In this document: piece after piece, positions 22,859 to 33,860 of the stretch
Numbering within the stretch: the stretch's first letter is position 1
How the letters are laid out: every line of letters starts with the position of its first letter
Assembly (NCBI GenBank): GCA_029582265.1
Contig: CM055837.1
Location: 11,359,926-11,423,925 of the forward strand
Direction of reading: 5' to 3'
Origin: Zoroaster sp. YZ-2022
Lineage: Eukaryota; Echinodermata; Asteroidea; Forcipulatida; Zoroasteridae
DNA: 64,000 bases
Notes under the pieces: generated by a model
The model's input: only the letters and a program-made list of their open reading frames with translations
Database searches by the model: none
What the model was told of the DNA's origin: nothing
Made by a program: the position numbers and the translations under genes

Positions 22859-23350
22859 AAATTTATGAAAAACAGGTTTAGCCCCAAAAAGGATGAAAAA
22901 TAAGAGAGTAGAGCACTGATGCAAATCAGGCCTTGGCAATGATGATTAACTTGAACGTCATAGTGCACTGATTTATGACAGGTTTAGTTCAAATGTTTGC
23001 AGATGTACGCGACATCAGATTTATCATTCACATCCTCTTTTTACACAGAAATCCTGCGCAATAGTACGGATATTGTTCAGTTTTTCCTACACTCAAGATA
23101 TTACAATTGTTCAACTCCTTGACTCCATGCTGTTTTGACACAGACATTGTACTCCTGATTTACTGAATTTACTGAAGTTTCTCTGGAATCAACATCAGCC
23201 CAAAGCTACATTTACATGTATGTATAAAGTAGAAATTGGTCTATTGGAGGTGCCATAAGGTGGCAAGCTGGTATATACTGAATTCAACATGGCAGGACGT
23301 GAATGAATGAAAGATCCTCTGCAAAAGTTGTTAAGCATCATGCAGTGCCA
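22859..23350. other. Possible 3' untranslated/flanking region of the host candidate
   Basis: Unique-looking non-coding sequence downstream, on the reverse strand, of the candidate stop codon at 23351. I see no clear polyadenylation signal. Confidence 0.3.
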
Positions 23351-26300
23351 TCACACCACCACAATACCAGGAATAAGGGCATGCATAAAGATCTGTCAAA
23401 AATAAGAAAAACAACATTGTTTTACACATATGTACATGTATATATACATACACATGGGATACACTACCTCGAGTAGTATGTTAGATGGGGGTTCTAGCGC
23501 ACCTACTTAAAAAATGATTTTTTTAAATCATTTTTAGGGGGAATTCCCTAAATCATTTTAGATTTTTAAAAAAATCTAAAAATGGGTGTGGTCGATAAAG
23601 GTGACGTCACGAGGGAGCGTATAATAAAATCTTACTTATAAAATTGAAATAATTAAAAAATATTATCTTGTTTAATAGTGAACATGACAAACTATGGTTT
23701 AAAAAGTAAAGCTGAGCTAAAAGATATTGTGTTTAAAAATAATATTAAAATTGGCGCCGCATCCGGTAAATATGGAAAACTGAATAGGTGTGATTATTTA
23801 ATAGCGGTAATAAAATATAAAGATGTATTACCACAACTAGTAAACAGCTCGTGCGAATGGCTTTTGAACGGAGTGGAAATGCGTTGTGAGAATCGTGTAA
23901 ATCTTTGGGATATTGCAAATCGACTTCTAAAACACATCCTTTACCTTTGTTAGGTCCTTCTTTCTCGAGTTTGTCTATTTGTTTATTGGTCATCCATTTA
24001 AAATTACCCGTCGGCAAAGGTTGACTCATCGCGTAGCCGTATAAATTATTCGCGTCCAAGTACGTAATGTAACTCGACGGTTTCGATTCGTCGTAGTCGT
24101 CTAAGTAGACATTATTTGCTTTAGCGTATCGTTTACTCGCCATGCACGTTCCTCCTCGCGTACCACTCTCAATAAATAAATGCATGTCAATATCTGTGAG
24201 CAATTCTAAAGTTTGTTTCGAATGCTTCAATAAAGCGTCCCAACTCAGACCCGGACTAGTATAATAATTAGCTGGGTCTAAACCGTATTGTTTAACGCAA
24301 GTAGCGCGAAAATTTTCAAATACGTCCGCCAATAAGCAAGTATCGGTACGCACGTATAGATCGTGATAATCTCCTAAATTTTTACAATCAAAGGTATGAA
24401 ATACATTCTTTGCGTGCTCGTATTGTTCTTTAGTAATGTGTTGGTTGTTTAAACTACTATAAAAATTTTCTTGTAAAGGAAGACGCGTCTCTTTAAATTT
24501 TTCAAAACTATCCATGTACTCGAAAGGATAAATACCCTTGCTTTTTAACATATTACATTTTTTGGAAGAGGGTTCGAGTTTTATTGTAATTGGAAAAGAA
24601 TTGTTTGATTTTACGAGTTTATCCAACGACGCCAATAAAAATTGAGCGCTGTCTATAAATCGTAGTTGCCCGATTGAAAAAGAAATATACTTTTCGATAT
24701 TGTTTGGAATGCACGTTAGATTTCCCGTCGTTTGACTCGCGGCCTGCATAATGAGATGAGAGTCGTAGCCTCGCAAATTATGAAATACGACCGGAATAAA
24801 AGTTTTACTCGGTTTTAGACTCAGTTTTAAATTACAATAATTATGCGCCGCGCCTCTATATTTTCCGGTAATGTGACAATGATCTCTTACCTTCTCATCA
24901 CACTTCTTTTCGCATATCCAACACTCGCTAGCAGAGTTGTAATCTTCTACATCTTCTTTAGTCATATTTAATTTTTGAGGATTTTTAAATATCTCGTTAA
25001 TTGTTTTTGTTTCTTTTTCTAATTCATTTAAAAAATGTTTAGCCGCATCTTCTCCCCTATACGTAATGGGAGAACTACTTTCACCGTCGCAACGAACTCT
25101 AACGTACGAATAACCGCAAACGACGTGTTCTTGTAGTTTTTCAGTATTAGTAGAGTTTACATCTACAAAATTTTTAATAATACTTTCAAAGTCGGCGTAT
25201 ATTACGAAAGGAACTCGCATCTTTTTATGAAAATTTATAAATTTAACCGTATCGTTTTTACCCTTTTCCGGCATCACAACCGTCGTTGGTCTGTCGTTTA
25301 TTCCCTTACACATTTTTACGTGATTTTCGAGATACGCTTTTGCTGAAAAACCCTGTAAACATCTCAAACAAAAATGTTTACGTTCTTTGTGACTCGTTTG
25401 ATCGTAAAGTAATTTATTCACATCTTTTATCCAAACGTAGTGAGATCTAGCTTCTTTGTGTATTAATAATAAATTAATACGATCTAGTCTCGCGAGTTGA
25501 TCGCTGAGTTTGTAAACTAGTATCGTTTTTGATTCGCAACCAAAAACGTTTATCGCTATATTGTTTTGTTTTTCTACTTTTTTTATTTGGCTGATTGGTG
25601 TAGGAGCCTCGATATTGTCAAAATTTAAACCGTCCTCTATCGGGTACTTACTTGTTCTATCACCATCCTTTTTTGCGGGGAAAAGAGCGCTGCGAAGCGC
25701 TCATCGCAAACAATCGTCGTCGTTGTTTTTTACGTTGATGCACGCTTTTTTATTTTTTATGTAGTCGCATAGCTCGATATAAGAACCGCCTCTTAAAGGT
25801 TGATATCTCGCGATTGAGATATTCATTTCTACGATACGATCTACCTCCCATCCGCTGCCCTCTTTCGTCCATTTTTCTAAAGCCTCTTGAATTTGTGAAG
25901 AAACAGTATCGAGTATATTTTCGATATCATCTAAATTCAATAAAACAATTTGTCTATTATTATAAAAATTTGGTTCGGCAAAATCGACCGTCTAGTCTTT
26001 CTTTACGTAATTTAACGCGTATAAATATCATAAACTTGTACGCGGTAAATTCTTGCAAGTCTAAAGCCAACTTGGCGATAATCTTTGGTTTTACCGCTTG
26101 CCAAAATATGTTTAAATCTTTTTCTTTGCTATGATTCAGCGGAACTACCATTCTTCGTTCGCGTAAATATCTACCGCCGTCTTTAGGTGAGTTAAATCTC
26201 AACTCTGTTTCTCGTCCGTGAAACCTTTTAATAGCGTCGATGTAGTCTTTTTTTATCAACTGCGCTCTTGCTCCCGCGCCGTGTGGTGGAAGCTCAATAT

Positions 26301-27296
26301 TTTCAACCGCTATACGCTCTCTCAATTCGGCTAAATTTAATTTATATAATGGTTTTTGTTTTTGTCGTTTTAAATATTTTTTCACCGCGTTGTAATAACT
26401 GCGTTTATCTACTTTATTCTTGTTGTTTTGCACAAGAATTATTCGACCAATGTGTTCTCGCGCAAACTCTTTCAATTCTGGCAATGTCCATTTTGATAAA
26501 TATCTTGTTGTCATCTTTATTATTAAACTAGATAATATTTTTTAATTATTTCAATTTTATAAGTAAGATTTTATTATACGCTCCCTCGTGACGTCACCTT
26601 TATCGACCACACCCATTTTTAGATTTTTTTAAAAATCTAAAATGATTTAGGGAATTCCCCCTAAAAATGATTTTAAAAAAATCATTTTTTAAGTAGGTGC
26701 GCTAGAACCCCCATCTAACATACTACTCCTCGTGTATTATTTGTGGTTTTTCATTGTTACATCAAATCTCTAGAAAATCTTTCATTGGTCAAATACTTCA
26801 GGGCCTATTTACTTACATTTTGGGGTACATGTATCTAAAAATGCAATATAAAAATAAAGGGAATGTACATGTACATTGGTATATGGTACTAACACATCCT
26901 TGTAAAAAATATAAACAAAAACTGTTACATGTTTTTTCCGTTTTTGACAACGATTCCTCTTTTCTCTAACATGAAAACCAAATCATTTCTCAGGATGATT
27001 GATTTATAGGTTTTTAGATTTACCATTGTTGTAACTTCCCTTTACAGCAATTTCATGGTACAGTTTTACACATACAAAGAGTTTACTACTTAAAACAATA
27101 CAAATATCTGTAAAGTCTGTTAATTTCTAACCCACTGCCGGACTGTTTCCTAATATGACATAACTCTTACCTTTGCAGCTAATCCTACTGTTTGCAATGT
27201 TCCCATAAAGTGATCAAACCATCGCCACACCAGAATTGAGGGAGTTCCATCTAGGAAGATCAGCCGTGAAAAGAAAATTAAACTGAAAATAAGCAT
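23351..27296 (-). CDS. Candidate two-exon host gene encoding a small hydrophobic protein
   Basis: Exon A (27296-27171, reverse strand) opens with ATG in AAACATGC context, runs 42 codons with no stop and ends AAAG|GTAAGA, a strong donor. Exon B (23392-23351) follows a strong pyrimidine tract ending TTTTTGACAG and adds 13 codons before TGA. Both junctions are phase 0, so the spliced frame is 55 codons. Residues 1-15 are hydrophobic (MLIFSLIFFSRLIFL), the middle has WRWFDHFMGT, and the end IFMHALIPGIVVV is hydrophobic, suggesting a membrane protein. Alternatively the TTTTCAG at 27289-27283 is an acceptor and exon A is internal to a longer gene. A possible upstream 5' exon ends at 27954 (donor GTGAGT). 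The intron holds a mini-Polinton. Not recognised as a known family. Confidence 0.4.
23472..23677 (+). repeat. Left terminal inverted repeat of the mini-Polinton
   Basis: Inverse of 26521-26727. It contains the end motif, a self-complementary AAATCATTTTTAGGGGGAAT/ATTTAG stretch and TGACGTCA near 23603. Confidence 0.9.
23684..23870 (+). pseudogene. SAP-like fragment next to the left repeat, truncated
   Basis: From ATG 23684 the frame reads GLKSKAELKDIVFKNN then GKLNRCDYLIAVIKY, a pattern like SAP DNA-binding helices, for about 60 codons. At about 23870 it runs into polymerase sequence in the antisense direction, so the rest of the gene was removed by the internal deletion. Which Polinton gene began here is unknown. 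Confidence 0.45.
23871..25955 (-). pseudogene. Polinton DNA polymerase B, C-terminus deleted
   Basis: From the N-terminal side: an IENILDTVSSQIQEALEKW region, an in-frame TGA at about 25697-25699 where tryptophan is likely, a C2H2-like HFCLRCLQGFSAKAYLENH, exonuclease motif YADFES, CWICEKKCDEKVRDHCHIT, GYDSHLIMQAAS, and palm motif A YLDANNLYGYAMSQPLP. The 558-codon frame 23745-25421 is uninterrupted up to motif A. It then leaves polymerase homology at about 23870, so motifs B and C are missing and no catalysis is possible. A one-base shift near 25975 separates it from the SAP-like frame upstream. Confidence 0.85.
25960..26514 (-). CDS. SAP-like N-terminal part of the Polinton polymerase gene, open frame
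   Basis: A 184-codon frame begins just inside the right terminal repeat. Two similar helix pairs occur: TLPELKEFAREH with SYYNAVKKYLK (residues 10-49) and NLAELRERIAVEN with DYIDAIKRFHG (58-99). They resemble SAP motifs that bind AT-rich DNA. After residue 170 the frame shifts relative to the polymerase that follows, so in an intact element this is probably the amino end of polymerase B. It could guide the polymerase to element ends. That is an inference. Confidence 0.55.
   Translation of the reverse strand: MTTRYLSKWTLPELKEFAREHIGRIILVQNNKNKVDKRSYYNAVKKYLKRQKQKPLYKLNLAELRERIAVENIELPPHGAGARAQLIKKDYIDAIKRFHGRETELRFNSPKDGGRYLRERRMVVPLNHSKEKDLNIFWQAVKPKIIAKLALDLQEFTAYKFMIFIRVKLRKERLDGRFCRTKFL
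26521..26727 (-). repeat. Right terminal inverted repeat of the mini-Polinton
   Basis: Inverse of 23472-23677 with only a few single-base differences, mostly in A/T runs, which suggests recent movement or end homogenisation. Confidence 0.9.
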
Positions 27297-27299
27297 GTT

Positions 27300-28440
27300 T
27301 TATCTTGTTGTATTCAAAACCATTTCATGATTTCACGTGATCACAAATTCTGAAAAGTATCATAAATGATATTCTTTAAATTTCATGATTAAGTAAGATT
27401 AATTACGGTGACACCATGTGAAATTCTCTATTGAGTAGTAAATCCTGATGAGGACGATTTACAAAGTACCTCCATGTATTATACATGCATGACATTGGTA
27501 GACATGTCCAGCTGTACTAATGTTTTTAATGTTTTCAGCCCTTTTGTTGTTCACTGTTCAGACCATTTGTTTGTTTAAATTTTAAAAATCAATTATTTAA
27601 TTTCACAGAGCTAACATACTCATGCCTAGGCTTCACTCTCCTAACGTTACAGACTATTTACCACTAATACTATAGTACTAGTATTTCAAAAGAGTCATGG
27701 AGGAAAAACCCACGTAAGCACACTTTGTTTACATAAAACCGGGTACCCGCTAAATTAGTCCCAACGTTTAAAGTACTAGTACCATTCACTGGCGCCCATA
27801 CCGTACACATTACCGACTGCACTGTCATCAATCTATCTGCATGCATGCATGCATCAACCAATGCGTTACAACACATCTGACATGTCTGAAGTCGGTTAAA
27901 ATGCTTATTTTTAAATCAAAGATTCTCGTAATTTTGTCATTGCCCAGACTCACCTTCAATTAAGTGTGCATAACAATGTCTGTTTTCAACGATGAAACAT
28001 CCACTGGTGATAGGAAAAATTCAAAAAATAGTGAAAAACTCGCTTTTGTGGAAGGTTTCCTCCGCAGGTCTGCATGCACCCAACTGTTGAAACATGTGGC
28101 AGTTAATCGATTCAACGACCTCGAAAAGAGCTATTAAGTGACCTTTTTCAGAATAAATAGATTATGCTGACATAAAAAGAACCTAAAAGGATTTTTAGTC
28201 AATCACATAATACATGTTGCGAAACGAATTGATCAGAAGCACAATTTTTCAGGGGTCACGATAGCCGAGTCAATTGCATTTCCGAAGCGTAAACGCTCAA
28301 TTCCTTAAACATGCATACATAATGAGCACGACCAGAGCTGATTTAGATTCACCAACAGAGGGCGCACTTTTTTAGCGTTGAAACAGCCGTGTAGACTTTG
28401 ATTATCCAACGTAATCGAAACGTTTTAACAAATAAAGAAT
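27300..28440 (-). other. Upstream region of the host candidate
   Basis: Unique-looking sequence. A possible non-coding exon ends at 27954 on the reverse strand with AATTGAAG|GTGAGT. All frames before that donor contain stops, so it could only be 5' untranslated. A short GCATGCATGCATGCAT run lies near 27839. Confidence 0.3.
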
Positions 28441-28639
28441 GAGGTATCAAAATTCGATATCTGATGACCTAATCATGACGTCACAAATTTTGTTTCACCT
28501 ACGTGTTAAGTTCTAAGTATATGCCAAGTTTCAAGTTCATGTGAAGTTTGCAAGTATGTGTTTTTTTGTAGACAGTCGATGGGGAGGAGAAGAAGAAGAA
28601 GAAGAAAAAAAAAAAAAAAAAAAAACCGAACAAAAACAA

Positions 28640-28804
28640 TAGGTGTTTCGGGTACATACCCGAACACCTAAAAAACGAACAAAAACAATAGGTGTTTCGG
28701 GTACATACCCGAACACCTAAAAAACCGAACAAAAACAATAGGTGTTTTCGGGTGCATACCCGAAACACCTAACTAGACTTAAGTGTTTGTTATATTACAA
28801 ACAC
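28640..28804 (+). repeat. Hairpin array, three units plus end hairpin
   Basis: Three copies of TAGGTGTT...AACACCTA hairpins with inner CGGGTACATACCCG (the third with GGGTGCATACCC), spaced by A-runs and CGAACAAAAACAA. A different hairpin (GTGTTTGT/ACAAACAC, 28783-28804) closes the array. Confidence 0.85.
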
Positions 28805-29296
28805 ATAGGTGTTCGAGTTTTATCAGGGCAGTGATAATGACGTCAGAATGTTTTTTAAAGAAACTTTGTTTTTTTTAAAGAAACTTTCAGAACTAATTAC
28901 TACTCAATTGAGATTCCACATGGTGTCACCGCAATTAGTCTTACTAAACTTTGTATTATTATTATTTTTTCATATTAAAGAGTACCCTGTAAAATATGAT
29001 GTGGTTACCAACGATGATTTGTTTGAAGTCCATTTCAATAATTTGAACTTAATCACAGGCCCTACACCAAATTCAAACTTCATTTCAAATGCAATGGTAT
29101 AATAAAAGAATGATAATGATTGAATAAAACTTCTCTTCAGACTACACCTAGAAGATCCTCAACAAGGTTACAAGGGAATTTCAAGACCAACATATGTTAA
29201 TTACCCTGAAATTTCAAAATATTTCTGATTTTTTTTAAAAACTGGTCACGGAATCTTTATTGTTCACCGGATGGTTTTACATACATCGATCATAAA

Positions 29297-29690
29297 TATT
29301 AAATTTTGACTTCCGGTTTGGACAGGAAGTAAGGTCAAATTAGGGTCACCTTTGTGTAAATATTTTTCGACAATTAACGATCTGTACAATGGTGCAAAAA
29401 TTGTGAATTTCCCTCTTGTGGTTGTTGAGATATGATTTTTTTAAATATTAAACTTTCACTTCCGGTTTGGACAGGAAGTAAAGTCAAAATGGGGTCACCT
29501 TTTTGTAAATATTTTTGACAATTAACGATCTGTACAATGGTGCAAAAATTTAATTTACCTCTTGTGGTTGCTGAGATATGATTGTTTTAAATATTAAACT
29601 TTGACTTCCGGTTTGGACAGTACGTAAAGGTCAAAGTGGGGTCACCTTTTTGTAAATATTTTTTGACAATTAACGATCTGTACGACATTA
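29297..29690 (+). repeat. 149-bp tandem unit array, three units
   Basis: Units start near TATTAAACTTTGACTTCCGG. Each has CTTCCGG...GGAAG, AGGTCA-like and GGGTCA half-sites, TTTTTGACAATTAACGATC and GTTGAGATATGATTTTTT. Confidence 0.85.
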
Positions 29691-30410
29691 GGTGTTTGTC
29701 CTTTGGACGAATACAGAGCTGTTACGTTGTGGTGGAATTAAATACTGTATCATCACAGCTTTATCATTACACATTTTTGGCCCCGAGGTGAGGTGTGTGC
29801 AGGTCTTGTACAATACAATGACAAATTCGATCAAGTGTTATAATATTTAAATGTTTGGTTCAGTTTTTTAAAACAATACTTATAGGGAAGAGACAGCACA
29901 ATGTAATTTGAAGGATAACTGTAAAATAAAAAGAAACAAACAGTACTGAAATATGATCTTCCGATTGTTACATGTATATGTATTTATGTGTCATTAACTG
30001 TTGAAAATACATTTTCCTAAATAGTAATGTTAAAGTTATTGTTTAAAGGTGGCAATATCTTCACGATCAACAGGGCATGGAATCAGAGTTCAAGTTCTAG
30101 TTTAACTGAGTGACTGAAAATAATACTCACATGATAAGGTCATATTCGCGTTGCTGCTGCATAAATGAGCCAGTAATTTTTAGTCACTATATGTTCGTCT
30201 TAAACTAGGACACCAATTCCATGCCCGTTTGTAGAAAGTCTGTTCTGATCGTGACGATACTGTCTGTTTAACCAATTGTGTTTATGGGATTGATGGTCAG
30301 TACTATTCCAATGCGAGCATACAAATAAATAGGAACTTTAATTGGGTGATCTGGCAAAAGGTATTCCAAGGCTGACACACCCATGCAATGAAGATTGGGT
30401 GGGGGGAAAC

Positions 30411-31546
30411 AGGTCAACTCGTACCTTCGCCAACTCGTACCTTCTGTTAAGTCAACTCGTACCTTGTATGTAAGTCAATCATGACCACACTGGACGCCCC
30501 ATTATCAATGGCATCATAATTAGCCATCCATCCTTTGTGATGTCCCGAAGTTACTCTTGACCGCACTGGAAATTCATGCATCACTGTGCAGGTTCCAGAG
30601 AAATAAGTACAAGCAGCTGCAGGGGAGAGTTTTCAAGGCATGGAATAGCTACCGCTCAGGCGAGCTGACCACTTCCGGGCTGCTGTCTACATGCAGTCAG
30701 CTCAACGGTCCAGTTTAGCTGCTTCACCCCGAAGTCACCTCATCCATTTAAACCCAACGGCTCTTGTCAGGGCCACCAAACCCAACGGCCCTTTTCAGAG
30801 AGATTAGTAGATTGTCCCACTGTTGATAAAATAAATCTTTAAAGGAAACCCTTTTTTTTTAAAACATAAAACATGAAACAAATTTGAATAAAAAAAGTTT
30901 AGCAACAAAAAATTCAAAGGAAGATTTGTACAAAATAAAAAACATAAAAACATTCTTTAATTGTGCAACACATATAAAAAATTACCGATACAGCACAATT
31001 GAAAAGAAACCCTTAATTTTTTTGAAACCGCATCTAAAACATGAAAAATGTTGGAATAAAAAAAATTTTGCAACAAAAAATTCAAAGGAAGATTTGTACA
31101 AAATAAAAAACAAAAAATTATTTTATTGTGCAACACATACAAATTACCAATACAGCGCAATTGAAAAGAAACCCTTCATTTTGAAACTGCGATACTGCGC
31201 AATTTGTAAAACTTTCGTAAAAGGGAAGCCTATCGGCCGTCCAAATTTTGATGACACCATGTACGAGATGATTTAACTGTTGCGTTGACTATACAAGTTG
31301 ACTATAGAGAAGGTATGAGTTGACTATAGAGAAGGTACGAGTTGACTATAGTGAAGGTACGAGTGAAGGTACGAGTGAACTATAGTGCAGGTATGAGTTG
31401 CCGAAGGTACGAGTTGGCGAAGGTACGAGTTGACTATAGTTGACTATAGTGAAGGAGTTGCCGAAGGTACGAGTTGGTGAAGGTACGAGTTGGCGAAGGT
31501 ACGAGTTGGCGAAGGTACGAGTTGGCGAAGGTACGAGTTGACCTGA
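30411..31546. mobile_element. Inverted-repeat element with GTACGAGTTG termini, ~1.13 kb
   Basis: The left end starts CAGGTCAACTCGTACC and the right end finishes GGTACGAGTTGACCTG. The inverse match is perfect for about 35 bp. It is absent from the matching place in composite copy 2, which confirms insertion. AAA flanks both sides (weak 3-bp duplication). The interior holds two ~165-bp related blocks at 30862-31020 and 31021-31195 and short frames without known domains. Confidence 0.7.
31280..31546 (+). repeat. Minisatellite GAAGGTACGAGTTGGC / TGACTATAGT
   Basis: About 14 imperfect copies of a 16-bp unit GAAGGTACGAGTTGGC mixed with GACTATAGT-bearing variants. It forms the right end of the inverted-repeat element; only two to three copies occur at its left end. 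Confidence 0.85.
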
Positions 31547-33473
31547 AAGCGGTGGGGGGGGGGGTATGTTTACTATGTTTATATGGCCCAACTGCCAGTG
31601 ATTCACTGTCGGCAATATACATTTTACTAGATCACCAACAGATATTGCTTAATAATTACATTTGCGAGGATGTTTGGATCACATGTAGCCTACAAACTGA
31701 AGATTGTTGATGACTTGAACAGTTACGATACTGCATTTGGATGTGGTGTCAACGCTGTCTCGGGGTGCTGTAGGCTGGAACTTAGTCTGAGCCATGATGT
31801 ATTGGAGTCAACATGCTGTTAAAAATAACAGGAAAGTTTTATAAGTACATGGACTAAGAATAAAGTATTTGAAATTTCAGAGAAGTTGTAATTTATGTGA
31901 ATGAGGAAAATAATACATCACAGTGAACATGCTGTACAAAATAGTAAGAAGGTTTTACAAGTACATGGACCAAGAATAAAGTATTTGAAAATTCAGAGAA
32001 GTTCTAATTTATAATATTATGAATGGGGAAAACAGTGTATAATTTTGGAGTAGCTGGACCATTGAAATTGAAAAGGGCATTGGTTGTTTTCAAAATTGCA
32101 CACAATTATTCTTGACAATGTGTAATAAATTAAAGAAATGTTCTTACATAAAACTCACATCAAAAGAGAAAGGTATTTAAGGAAATTGCCGAGTCTCATA
32201 ATTTCATGTGAGAGATGTCTGAGAGATGTCTGAGAGAGGCCTCCCCAGGGAGCAGGACTAACAACTTATACAAGTACATGTATTGTGTCATGAATATTGT
32301 GCATTTTTCCTGTGAAATAATTGTCTATGTAAGTTGATTTGTATCTAAGAAGGGTACAAAATTAAGGGAAAGTGCAGTAAACAATCACTACTTGACATTA
32401 ATTTGTGCACAAACTGAAGATTTTTTGGAGAAAACATAAATTACAAAATATGGCATAAAATTTCAACTGAAAAATTGCCATAACCTAAACAACTGAATTT
32501 TCCAATCCTTATTTACATTCTATTTCTAAATACATTTTAGTGACATCTGTTCATATTTTGTTAGAAAAGAGGGGAGTTGTTTACTGTCCAAAGAACAGTG
32601 TGTGTTCACATTTACATTGTATAACTAACGTTAACGTTAAGTTAAACACTAAACAGGCACAATGCAACTAGTTTAACGTTACCACTAGTACCAGCCAACC
32701 CAACGCTTAAAAAATTGCTTTTCTTGTATAAAAACACGAAGATAAATACAGGAAATCCTCTTAACAATTAAATTCAAGATACCTACCCTTTATGACTATG
32801 TTGGTTGAAGTACGAGTTGGTTGGAGTACGAGTTGGCACGAGTTCATCAGTAATATCACATATTTCACACTCGTATTTTCATAAAAATACAATTTCTTTC
32901 TGAGTAAATCTGTTTCTGCCGATTGAGGGCGACATACCGTTCCACCGGCCGGACTGTTTTATATGCCCCGCCCAGTCGATTGAGTATTGCGGACGTAGTG
33001 GAAATAACAGATTGCGCGTAAATTTTCACGAAAAGTGTGTTTCTTTTTTTACAAAAATGTCGTGTTTTCAGTACAAATAAATATCAAACTCAAACATATC
33101 CTCGTCTCTAATGTCACATATTTCACACTCGTTACACTCATGATAAACTACATATTTTCCCCGACTAAATCAGTAATTTTATTGATTTTTCAGATCCCTC
33201 GATATGATTTTTTTAATTATTAAACTTTGAATTATCGTAATTCGATATCTGATGACCTAATCATGACGTCACAAATTCTGTTTCATCTACGTGCTAAGTT
33301 CTAAGTATATGCCAAGTTTCAAGTTCATGTGAAGTTTGAAAGTATGTGTTTTTTGTAGACAGTCTATCCGGAGAAGAAGAAGAAGGAGAAGAAAAGAAAA
33401 AAACCGAACAAAAACTAGAGATTCAGAGTTTGTCTTGACACAAACTCTAGGTGTTCGGGAGGAAGTAGATTGT

Positions 33474-33860
33474 TTAAAATATTAAACTTTGACTTCCGGT
33501 GTGGACAGGAAGTAAAGGTCAAATTGGGGTCACCTTTGTGTGAAATTATTTTGACAATTAACGATCTGTACAATGGTGCAAAGATTGTGAAGTTACCTCT
33601 TGTGGATAATTTTTTTTTAATAGCAAACTTTGACTTCCGGTTTGAACAGGAAGTAATGGTCAAATTGGGGTCACCTTTTTGTAAATATTTTTGACAATTA
33701 ACGATCAGCACAATGGTGCAAACATTTTTAATTTACCTCTTGTCGTTGCTGAGATGTTTTTTTAATATTAAACTTTGACTTCCGGTTTGGACAGGAGGTA
33801 AAGGTCAAAGTGGGGTGACCTTTTTGTCAATATTTTTTGACAATTAACGATCTGTACGAC
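33474..33860 (+). repeat. 149-bp tandem unit array, three units
   Basis: Units with CTTCCGG near 33494, 33637 and 33778 carry the same internal order as the other arrays, including AGGTCAAATTGGGGTCACC. Confidence 0.85.

Larger units (their letters stand above)
23472..26727. mobile_element. Mini-Polinton (3256 bp), complete ends, internally deleted
   Basis: Terminal inverted repeats 23472-23677 and 26521-26727 match almost base for base over about 206 bp. The ends are AGTAGTATGTT and AACATACTACT, the AG...CT ends expected for Polintons. CCTCG flanks both sides (23467-23471 and 26728-26732) as a target duplication; Polintons normally give 6 bp. Inside are a small SAP-like piece on +, a C-terminally truncated polymerase B and an intact SAP-like polymerase N-terminus on -. 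No integrase or capsid gene is present, so it must have moved in trans. Confidence 0.9.
28443..33230 (+). repeat. Composite repeat block, copy 1
   Basis: Begins AATTCGATATCTGATGACC, then microsatellite, three hairpins, three 149-bp units, a TTAGGTGTTTGTCCTTTGG-to-GCATACAAATAAATAGG segment, an inserted inverted-repeat element and a TGTAGCCTACAAACTGAAG part, and ends with ATTGAGGGCGACATAC...TTGATTTTTCAGA. The same order begins again at 33231 and 37241, so these are head-to-tail duplicates differing by insertions. Confidence 0.75.

Noticed and set aside
22136..22968. Long open frames across the first N run
   Set aside because: They are open only because N codons cannot contain stops. The same holds for the frames across 53726-54225.
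28499..28768. Open frames in the hairpin arrays encoding repeated TPIV/LLFLF peptides (also at 38636-39745)
   Set aside because: They are translations of the repeats on both strands, with no start context, and change frame with the A-run lengths.
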